Shown: piece by piece, positions 27,908-35,768 of the stretch | Position numbering within the stretch: position 1 is the stretch's first letter | Layout of the letters: each line of letters begins with the position of its first letter | Assembly (NCBI RefSeq): GCF_001884235.1 | Contig: NZ_MAOI01000020.1 | Span: forward strand, 84,761-148,760 | Length of the DNA: 64,000 nucleotides | From: Bacillus paramycoides | GTDB taxonomy: Bacteria > Bacillota > Bacilli > Bacillales > Bacillaceae_G | Direction of reading: 5' to 3' | The notes under the pieces: generated by a model | What the model was told of the DNA's origin: nothing | Databases searched by the model: none | The model's input: the letters and a program-made list of their open reading frames with translations, nothing else | Made by a program: the position numbers and the translations under genes

Positions 27908-29107
27908 TTATCCATCCGATTTCGGATTATATGAAAACCCCGGATACTTCACAACAGGCCATTTCTCCTTACGCAAGGAATCCATCAGCTCTGATCCAAC
28001 ATGTAAATTACTTTTAACTATTTCTGCAGGAGTCAATGCCATCCATTGGTTTAACGATACATCTTCAAAGCGGTTACTTTTGAACATCTCTAAAAACCAT
28101 AATGTTTCGGTACCAGTGTTTTGAATATAATGTCCAGTAGCAAAAGGTACATATCCGACATCACCAGCTCTATAATCAAATGTACGAGCTACACCATTCC
28201 CAAGAAACACCGTCATTCTTCCCTGTCCAGTAAGATAATATTGCCACTCATCATTGTTAGGATGCCAATGAAGTTCCCTCATTCCACCAGGCTCAATTTC
28301 AACGAGCGCCGCTGCGATTGTTTTTGAAATTGGAAAATTAGTAGAATCTACAATTCGCACGCTACCACCAGGGGTCTTAATAGGTGTTTGTTTTAACAGT
28401 TCGTGCTTGAAGGTTAAAGGAACTGTTCCGTCTGGTGACTGGACTTCCTGACTTTCAAGCGAACCCGGTACCTCTCCTTGATAAATATAAACCTGCTCTG
28501 AGGGAATAGAGTTAAAAGCACTCTCTGGTACTCCGAAGTTAGCCGATAGAACCTCTTTTGGCGTATGCGCAAACCAGTCGGAAATAGCTAAAGTAGAAAG
28601 ATCAGAAAAGTGCCCATCATCGAAGACGAGCAGGAATTCGCAATGTTCCAGCCCTTGAATGGAATGCGGGATACCAGGTGGGAAATACCAAAGGTCTCCT
28701 GGACCAACGTCAGCAATGAAGTTTCGTCCATCTTGGTCAACGGCAGTTATTCGTGCCCGTCCTAAAAGCATATACGCCCATTCTGCCTCTTTATGCCAAT
28801 GAAGCTCACGTACTCCTCCGGCCGTTAGACTCATATTTACACCAGCAATTGTAGTCGAAACCGGAAGTTCTCTAACAGTAATCTCCCGAGACCACCCACC
28901 TTGTTTTAAAATCATAGAAGTGTCTGAGAATGAAAATTTCAAGTTAGGAACCAAGCCAGCATCTGTAATAGGTGGAACGAGCATATTCGGATTTTGAATA
29001 TCCCGCATAATATTACGTGGCCCAGAATCTATCGCACCAGCTCCATCGCTGCGAATTGGTTGTGGTATATTCCCTCCCGTTTCATTAACAGTACGTTTTT
29101 TCATCAT
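27908..29107 (-). CDS. Bicupin oxalate decarboxylase family protein
   Basis: 399 residues with two cupin domains. Manganese ligands: [17 protein letters not shown] (about residue 98-114) and [18 protein letters not shown] (about 276-293), each with a later His (IPHSIQG; TGHYIQN). Overall like OxdC/OxdD of B. subtilis, which turn oxalate into formate and CO2. The active-site lid reads FSDLST where B. subtilis OxdC has SENST, so the catalytic Glu is replaced by Asp; activity may differ. No signal peptide. Monocistronic with AGGAG before ATGATG. Confidence 0.85.
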   Translation of the reverse strand: MMKKRTVNETGGNIPQPIRSDGAGAIDSGPRNIMRDIQNPNMLVPPITDAGLVPNLKFSFSDTSMILKQGGWSREITVRELPVSTTIAGVNMSLTAGGVRELHWHKEAEWAYMLLGRARITAVDQDGRNFIADVGPGDLWYFPPGIPHSIQGLEHCEFLLVFDDGHFSDLSTLAISDWFAHTPKEVLSANFGVPESAFNSIPSEQVYIYQGEVPGSLESQEVQSPDGTVPLTFKHELLKQTPIKTPGGSVRIVDSTNFPISKTIAAALVEIEPGGMRELHWHPNNDEWQYYLTGQGRMTVFLGNGVARTFDYRAGDVGYVPFATGHYIQNTGTETLWFLEMFKSNRFEDVSLNQWMALTPAEIVKSNLHVGSELMDSLRKEKWPVVKYPGFSYNPKSDG

Positions 29108-29278
29108 TACGCTCCTCTTTCATCGGATTATTAAGTAAAAAACCTTTATCATAGCGTATGAATTGGGCTTTAAATGGTTCCTGTGCCTATTGGTACAATG
29201 ATTTCTGCCTTAACAATCCGCAAACCCTTGATGCTTTCGCAGTTTAAAAAACGTGCAGCCAACACACTAGCATATAAA

Positions 29279-29308
29279 AAAAGAAGAGAAATATTTTTCT
29301 CTTCTTCA
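29279..29308 (-). terminator. Terminator of yhaL
   Basis: AAGAAGAGAAA / TTTTCTCTTCTT followed by TTTTT on the minus strand. Confidence 0.75.
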
Positions 29309-29319
29309 AACATTTTCTA

Positions 29320-29520
29320 TTAAAGCAGTACCGAATCTTTATCACTATCCTGATTGCGTTTCTCGCGCTCTTCTTCTAAGCGCTTCATATAAACTTCGCC
29401 TTCTTTTTCGATAAACTCATTATCCATCTCTTGCTCTTTTTTCGAAGTATATAAAACCATGTAGCCACTCAACACAATCCCAATGATTACAAGATAAATC
29501 CACCATGGTAAAGTTTCCAC
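29320..29520 (-). CDS. yhaL: Sporulation protein YhaL
   Basis: 66 residues. One N-terminal membrane helix (WWIYLVIIGIVLSGYMVLY) and a charged tail with the family-typical FIEKEGEVYMKRLEEEREKR. In B. subtilis yhaL lies between prsA and yhaM; here unrelated genes separate them. Role in sporulation is only annotated, not understood. Confidence 0.8.
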   Translation of the reverse strand: METLPWWIYLVIIGIVLSGYMVLYTSKKEQEMDNEFIEKEGEVYMKRLEEEREKRNQDSDKDSVLL

Positions 29521-29598
29521 TCTATTTCATTCCTTTCCTTAGACAAGCCTTATTAGTTTCACTGTATGAGGAAAGAAGCAGATTTATGCTTAAATTTT

Positions 29599-30492
29599 TC
29601 ATTGTGGATTCTTCTCGAAGAACGCTTGTACATATTCCATAAACTCGATTGGCTCCTGACGGAACGGTGCGTGGTATCCTTTTTCAATGATATGAAACGT
29701 ACTATTGGCAAATAACTGATGGTACAGTTCACCATTTTCCCAAGAAACACTCTTATCGTGCCTACCCCATAAAATTAAAGTTGGCACCTTAATTTTATCT
29801 GCTTCCATCGCAATGCGGCGCTCTTTCATTTTCGTAAGCTCATCATAATGCTTTTTATCATCTCGACTATTTTTCACTTCATTTTTATTATAATCCGTAA
29901 TCGCAGTCACAGTTTGCAGGTCTGTTGATAACTGCGGCATTTCATAACCTTCTTTTTGCTGGAAAGATTCAATTCCTGTAGAATCCGCTAAAATAAGATG
30001 CGTAACTGCATCTGGGTATAAATATGCTAAATTAAGGGACATCTCTCCCCCCATCGAATGACCAAGTACCGCAAACTGATCATACCCAAGCTTCTTCATT
30101 AACTTATAATATAAATTAACTTGCGCAGGAAACGAATACTGAAAATCAATCGGCTTAGAAGAACGCCCAAACCCTAAAATATCAACCGCAATAATCGTAT
30201 GATCCTTCACAAGTTCCGGATAAATATCACTAAACCCATCTGAAGAACCACCAAACCCGTGAAGCATAAGTAAAGGCGGCTTCCCCACGCCAATTTGCTT
30301 AAAATAGATCGTCTGTCCATCAATCTGTGCCATACTCTCTTTCGTATTTATCTTCATCATCACAGTATCTTTCACTTCTTCAACCTTCGCAATCGACTTA
30401 TCAACGAAGTTACAAACTACTAATAAAACAAGAACAATACCGCTAATGATATAAAACTTAAACCGTTTCAAAGTTCCCGTCTCCTTTCTCAA
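29599..30492 (-). CDS. Membrane-anchored alpha/beta hydrolase
   Basis: 297 residues. N-terminal membrane helix (FYIISGIVLVLLVVCNF, about 12-28). Alpha/beta-hydrolase fold: LLMLHGFGGSSDGF oxyanion loop, VDILGFGRSSKP, nucleophile elbow GHSMGGE (Ser near 150), acid in LILWGRHDKSVSW and His in EKGYHAPFRQEP. Catalytic triad intact; substrate unknown. Two palindromes upstream suggest control by a dimeric repressor. Confidence 0.85.
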   Translation of the reverse strand: MRKETGTLKRFKFYIISGIVLVLLVVCNFVDKSIAKVEEVKDTVMMKINTKESMAQIDGQTIYFKQIGVGKPPLLMLHGFGGSSDGFSDIYPELVKDHTIIAVDILGFGRSSKPIDFQYSFPAQVNLYYKLMKKLGYDQFAVLGHSMGGEMSLNLAYLYPDAVTHLILADSTGIESFQQKEGYEMPQLSTDLQTVTAITDYNKNEVKNSRDDKKHYDELTKMKERRIAMEADKIKVPTLILWGRHDKSVSWENGELYHQLFANSTFHIIEKGYHAPFRQEPIEFMEYVQAFFEKNPQ

Positions 30493-30542
30493 GCTGCTAT
30501 TTAAAGTTTTTACAGTTTTTGGTTGTTTTATGTTTTCTTTTT

Positions 30543-30628
30543 AATTGTAACTATATCGGTTACAATTATATTAAAAAAATATGACTTATTTCTATTACTA
30601 TCATCATTCTGTAACTATTATAGTTACG
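30543..30628. promoter_or_regulatory. Twin palindromic operators upstream of the hydrolase
   Basis: AATTGTAAC-tatatcg-GTTACAATT (30543-30567) and GTAACTA-tta-TAGTTAC (30611-30627). Both present TGTAAC..GTTAC half-sites, as for TetR- or MarR-type repressors. No such regulator gene is adjacent. Confidence 0.5.
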
Positions 30629-30675
30629 CATTTAAAGTAAGTCAATTCTTTTCTCTACATGACCTAAAAATAGAA

Positions 30676-30703
30676 AAAGGGACTTCTATGTTGAAGTCCC
30701 TTT
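30676..30703. terminator. Terminator of the rap-phr cassette
   Basis: AAAGGGACTTC / GAAGTCCCTTT with a six-base loop, A/T runs both sides. Confidence 0.8.
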
Positions 30704-30714
30704 CTTTATTTTTA

Positions 30715-31020
30715 TTATAGTTGGCTTACTCCGCCGTCACCTTTATTGAAGTTTGCTGGAGCCCCGCCAGTCTCTCCTATATTAACGTAGTCTGGTCTTG
30801 CTGGTGCTCCACCCGTGTCCCCTCTATTGAAACCAGCATAATCTGGTCTTGCTGGCGCTCCACCTGTATCCCCCTTATTAAAACTAACATAGTCTGGTCT
30901 TGCTGGCGCTCCGCCTGTATCTCCTCTATTTAAATATTGATTTTGAGATCCAGCAAAGGAATTCAATCCAATTGACAATGTAACTACTAAACCCGTAATG
31001 AACAAACTAGTCTTTTTCAT
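30715..31020 (-). CDS. Secreted Phr-like propeptide with tandem 17-residue repeats
   Basis: 101 residues. Signal peptide (KKTSLFITGLVVTLSIGLNSFAG), then three and a half repeats of N(R/K)GDTGGAPARPDYvsF, ending GETGGAPANFNKGDGGVSQL. Starts right after the rap stop (TAA then ATG), with its ribosome site GGGAGCG inside rap, exactly as phr genes follow rap genes. Phr precursors are exported, trimmed to short peptides and re-imported to inhibit their Rap. Here one precursor could give several copies of a related peptide. Mature sequence unknown. Confidence 0.7.
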   Translation of the reverse strand: MKKTSLFITGLVVTLSIGLNSFAGSQNQYLNRGDTGGAPARPDYVSFNKGDTGGAPARPDYAGFNRGDTGGAPARPDYVNIGETGGAPANFNKGDGGVSQL

Positions 31021-32115
31021 TTATTTTAACGCTCCCTTTTTTAAAATTCTCTTTTGAGCTTGACTACTAACAAAAAAGTACTTACTAGCTTTTTCATGAT
31101 TTTCTTCCTGATAAAACTTACAAGCTAATATTTCCATATATTCCTTAACGCACTCTAAAAGAGAATGTTCTTCAAAATATAAGATACTTTCTAAAGTTAC
31201 TTTCTCTAAGTCACTAGCACTGGATTTAATATTAAGTTCTTTTAAAATCATAAAACGATATTGGAATTCTTTATTTTGTAATTCGTTACAAATCCTTAAG
31301 CCTAACTCTATTAGCTCATTAGCAGTTTCTATTCTACCTAATTTATAATTTTCCTCAGCTTCAGTGAAAATTGCTTTAAAATTTCTAGGCATTTTTTGAG
31401 TAACTTCACTTAGATGTCTAATCGCTAAATCAGATAAATCCTGACTGCCATATAGCCACCCTAAATTATTTCTAACCATTAAAACATACTTTTCATGATT
31501 CACTTGTTGGAAAACATTTAATGCAGTATTAAAATTTTCCTCAGCTAATTCAAATTGTCTTAAGTCTATACAACATAAACCCAATATATTCTCACATAAC
31601 GCGAAATTAATATCATATCCTGATTGCTTCGTAAAATCTTCTTTTGCCTTTTTCAAATAATCAATCGCATTAATTTGTTGATAGGAGTGATAGTAGAAAT
31701 TCCCCATCCGGTAATTAAACTCCGCATGTTCTATCGGATCTGCAATATATTTCAATAACTTCTCAGCTTGTTCATACTGTTCTTTCGCTTCGTTATAATT
31801 TGAAATTAACGTGCAATGAAATCCTTTAAAAAAGTGATAGTAATACGCTAGAAAGCCTTCTGCTGGAATTTCAAAAGATTCCACTTTATCAAAACTATCT
31901 TCTCTAATTGAAATCCAATCAACTAATGCATCATACCTGAAATTCAATAACGCACGATAAAGTAATACATCCTGATCCACTTCCAAACCACTAATCTTAC
32001 TATCAATCTCTTCTTTTATTTCCGTAGCTTTCTCTATTTGCTGCTGCAACATTACACGATACCAATCATCTAAAGAATGTTTCATTTGCTCCCGTGTTAC
32101 TATATCTGTTCCCAT
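31021..32115 (-). CDS. Rap family TPR regulator (response regulator aspartate phosphatase type)
   Basis: 364 residues from ATG 32115. N-terminal three-helix part (LDDWYRVMLQQQIEKA) and then about six tetratricopeptide repeats, e.g. YNEAKEQYEQAEKLLKYI, AEFNYRMGNFYYHSYQQ, FELAEENFNTALNVFQQV. Rap proteins dephosphorylate Spo0F or sequester response regulators such as ComA; the partner here cannot be told from sequence. Ends KKGALK, overlapping the downstream propeptide's ribosome site. A decayed relative with the same ending lies at 53298-53417. Confidence 0.85.
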   Translation of the reverse strand: MGTDIVTREQMKHSLDDWYRVMLQQQIEKATEIKEEIDSKISGLEVDQDVLLYRALLNFRYDALVDWISIREDSFDKVESFEIPAEGFLAYYYHFFKGFHCTLISNYNEAKEQYEQAEKLLKYIADPIEHAEFNYRMGNFYYHSYQQINAIDYLKKAKEDFTKQSGYDINFALCENILGLCCIDLRQFELAEENFNTALNVFQQVNHEKYVLMVRNNLGWLYGSQDLSDLAIRHLSEVTQKMPRNFKAIFTEAEENYKLGRIETANELIELGLRICNELQNKEFQYRFMILKELNIKSSASDLEKVTLESILYFEEHSLLECVKEYMEILACKFYQEENHEKASKYFFVSSQAQKRILKKGALK

Positions 32116-32398
32116 ACCTTCGCATCCCCTTTTCTCACAGCTTACAAAATTAGGATATTTATACAATTATCCAAATTGTATACTACCACCCCTTTTCTAT
32201 ATATTGAAAAATAATTATCAGAAAATTACGATTTAAATGAATTATACCGAATATTTCTTTTTCAAAAACTTGAGAAACATTTGTCAGAATATTTCTCAAG
32301 CAAATAAAAAAGCAAGCAATTCCAGCTATTAGCTAAAACCACTTGCTCTTCTACTTATGAATGTTACATCGGGTTATCAAATTCTAAATCGTACATCT

Positions 32399-33376
32399 TT
32401 ACTCTTTGATAAATTCCTTTGTACTTCTCACTGTATCAATTGGACGAACTAATTTTTCTATTTCTGCGCGTTTTGGCTCTAGGAATGGAGGTAAAGATAA
32501 TTTTTCTCCAAGTGTTTCGTATGGCTCATCTCCCATAAAACCAGGGCCATCTGTTGCAAATTCAAATAAAATTTGTGGTGCAACTCTTGCGTATAATGAC
32601 TCGAAGAAGTGACGATTTACATAACCAGATGAAGGGAGTCCAACGCTACCTATTCTCTCAATCCATTCTTCTAATACAGCACGATCTTCTACTCGGAATG
32701 CGGCATGGTGCACTGTACCAAAGCCTTGTTGTGCTTCAGGAAGAACCGTATTATGTTCTACAATAACAGAGGCACCGTTTCCACCTTCATTCACTTCAAA
32801 TAAATAGAATTCTCCCTCTTGAGCAATCTCTTTAAATAATAGAACTTTTTCTAACACTTCTTTAAAGAAACTAAAGTTCGCGATACGAATAAATACAGGT
32901 CCTAAACCAGTAATTGCATATTCCAATGGAACTGGTCCATCTTGCCAAGGTGTACCTGATTCCACACCTTTATCAAATTCATCTGAGATTAATTGATAGT
33001 GTTGATCATCAAAATCAACGAAAGAAAGAGTTTTCTTACCAAATTGCTCTTTAATTCCTGTATGTTCCACTTCAAGACGTTCAAAACGTTTCACCCAATA
33101 CGCTAGCGCTGCATCACTTGGAACGCGGAACGAAGTTTTTGAAATTTCATTTGTACCGTGTACTCCTTTTGGAACACCTGGGAAGTCAAAGAATGTCATA
33201 TCTGTTCCTGCACTACCTTTATCATCTGCAAAGAATAAGTGATACGTTTGAATATCATCTTGGTTTACCGTTTTCTTAACGAGACGCATTCCTAAAACGT
33301 AAGTGAAAAATTCATAGTTCTTTTCTGCACTACTTGTAATCGCTGTAACGTGGTGTATCCCTTTTAATTGGTTCAT
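32399..33376 (-). CDS. Ring-cleaving dioxygenase of the glyoxalase/VOC superfamily (MhqO/MhqA-like)
   Basis: 325 residues from ATG 33376 (GGAGGA ribosome site). Two VOC modules: GIHHVTAITSSAEKNYEFFTYVLGMRLVKKTVNQDD at the start and a second with TVHHAAFRV near residue 217; metal ligands His in GIHHVT, His in VHHAAF and Glu in ILFEFATDGPGF. Related B. subtilis enzymes (MhqA, MhqE, MhqO) detoxify hydroquinones and are controlled by MhqR. Tandem with a paralogue upstream, 55 bases away. Confidence 0.85.
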   Translation of the reverse strand: MNQLKGIHHVTAITSSAEKNYEFFTYVLGMRLVKKTVNQDDIQTYHLFFADDKGSAGTDMTFFDFPGVPKGVHGTNEISKTSFRVPSDAALAYWVKRFERLEVEHTGIKEQFGKKTLSFVDFDDQHYQLISDEFDKGVESGTPWQDGPVPLEYAITGLGPVFIRIANFSFFKEVLEKVLLFKEIAQEGEFYLFEVNEGGNGASVIVEHNTVLPEAQQGFGTVHHAAFRVEDRAVLEEWIERIGSVGLPSSGYVNRHFFESLYARVAPQILFEFATDGPGFMGDEPYETLGEKLSLPPFLEPKRAEIEKLVRPIDTVRSTKEFIKE

Positions 33377-33431
33377 TTTATATTCCTCCAATAATTTTAA
33401 TTTATATGTTAAAGTTGTATTTTTTCTTCTA

Positions 33432-34376
33432 TTACTTCTCTTCAACCGGAGCTAAATTTGCTTCAATTTCTGCTCGCTGATCCTCTAAGAACGGCGGTAA
33501 ATCAAGTTTTTCTCCTAAATGTTCCACATCTCCATCAACTGTAAATCCTGGTCCATCTGTCGCAATTTCAAAAAGGATTCCGTTTGATTCACGGAAATAT
33601 AAGCTTTTAAAGTAGAAACGGTCGATAATTCCTGAAGAATGAAACCCTCTTTGTTTCACCTGTTCCTCCCAATAGGCAAGCTCTGTATCGTTTTTCACAC
33701 GAATTGCTAAATGGTGAATGCTACCGCGGCCCGGCTTTTCAGAAGGACCATCCAAATATTTCACAACTATTTCTCCAAAGGCTTCTCCCTTAATAGACTG
33801 AAAAATTGCTTCCTCGTCACTTCGGCTAACCTCTGTATAACCAAACATATCTGTAAGTGTACTCGCCATTTTATCAAGCCTACGCACCGTCATTTCCACA
33901 GAACCCATTCCTTGAATTTGATGTTCGGCCGGAACTTCGGATTTCTCCCATGTTTCCCAGTGCTTCACTTTTTCTCCGTTTGAAACGATTAGTACTAAAC
34001 GAAGACCTTCAGAATCCTCAAATTTCAAAGCAGGACGATTTGCATATGTTGTAAGTTCACTATGTTTCACACCAAATTTCTCAAATCGTTCTTTCCAGTA
34101 ATGCAGGCTGTCCTCTGAAGGAACGAGTAATCCAATTCGAGTAATCGCATTCGTACCGCGATATGTTTTTCCTACTAAAGGAATTTCAAAAAACGATAGC
34201 TCCGTACCTGGGCTTCCTGTTTTATCTCCGTAAAATAAGTGATACATTGACGGATCATCTTGGTTTACCGTCATTTTCACACGACGTAAACCAAGCACGT
34301 TTTTATAAAAATGATTATTTTCATTTGCGTTCTTTGTAATCATTGAAATGTGATGATGTCCTTTAATTTCATACAT
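33432..34376 (-). CDS. Ring-cleaving dioxygenase of the glyoxalase/VOC superfamily (MhqO/MhqA-like), paralogue
   Basis: 314 residues, close to the 312 of B. subtilis MhqO. Starts GHHHISMITKNANENNHFYKNVLGLRRVKMTVNQDD, second module SIHHLAIRV, and the metal Glu in ILFEIATDGPGF. First gene of a two-gene operon for thiol/quinone stress detoxification. GGAGGAAT ribosome site. An ATCT..AGAT palindrome lies 271 bases upstream. Confidence 0.85.
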   Translation of the reverse strand: MYEIKGHHHISMITKNANENNHFYKNVLGLRRVKMTVNQDDPSMYHLFYGDKTGSPGTELSFFEIPLVGKTYRGTNAITRIGLLVPSEDSLHYWKERFEKFGVKHSELTTYANRPALKFEDSEGLRLVLIVSNGEKVKHWETWEKSEVPAEHQIQGMGSVEMTVRRLDKMASTLTDMFGYTEVSRSDEEAIFQSIKGEAFGEIVVKYLDGPSEKPGRGSIHHLAIRVKNDTELAYWEEQVKQRGFHSSGIIDRFYFKSLYFRESNGILFEIATDGPGFTVDGDVEHLGEKLDLPPFLEDQRAEIEANLAPVEEK

Positions 34377-34646
34377 CGGTGATTCCTCCGTTTCATTTTA
34401 CTAGTCAAGTGATAACTAAAAAAATAATATGCTTCTTAACTTTTCACTATATTCTCATTATGTTTTTGTAGCTTAATCTTAGTTTTTTACTGAATAAGTT
34501 GCATTGATAGAAAACTGTTTTAAAAATTCATTCATACATTACTTTACTGTGTAAACCGAAAGTAACTGAGTGTATGTTTTTCATATGACTCAATCACTTT
34601 CGTTACTATCACTTTACATCTCAAGTGATTAAAAAGCAAGTAAAAA

Positions 34647-34662
34647 ATCTCAAATTCAAGAT
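34647..34662. promoter_or_regulatory. MhqR-like palindrome
   Basis: ATCTcaAATTcaAGAT, an inverted repeat resembling the ATCTCGAATTCGAGAT-type operator of the MarR regulator MhqR. It is in the 406-base gap upstream of the dioxygenase pair. The gap also holds an ATCACTT/AAGTGAT inverted repeat (34606-34628) and a related TCAAGTGAT motif at 34405; nothing coding was seen. Confidence 0.4.
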
Positions 34663-34734
34663 ATTTCTTTGATTAAATAATATTTTAGGCTGGAGAATAG
34701 TTAATTTCTATCTGTTATTGAATGTGATTTTTAA

Positions 34735-34776
34735 TAAAAAAACAGCCTCACTAAGTTTTTTAACACTTAATGAGGC
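34735..34776 (-). terminator. Terminator of yhaM
   Basis: GCCTCAcTAAGT / ACTTAaTGAGGC, followed on the minus strand by TGTTTTTTTATT. Confidence 0.8.
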
Positions 34777-34782
34777 CATTTT

Positions 34783-35745
<963 letters not shown>

Positions 35746-35768
35746 TCAATTACTTTTAGTATAGCATA

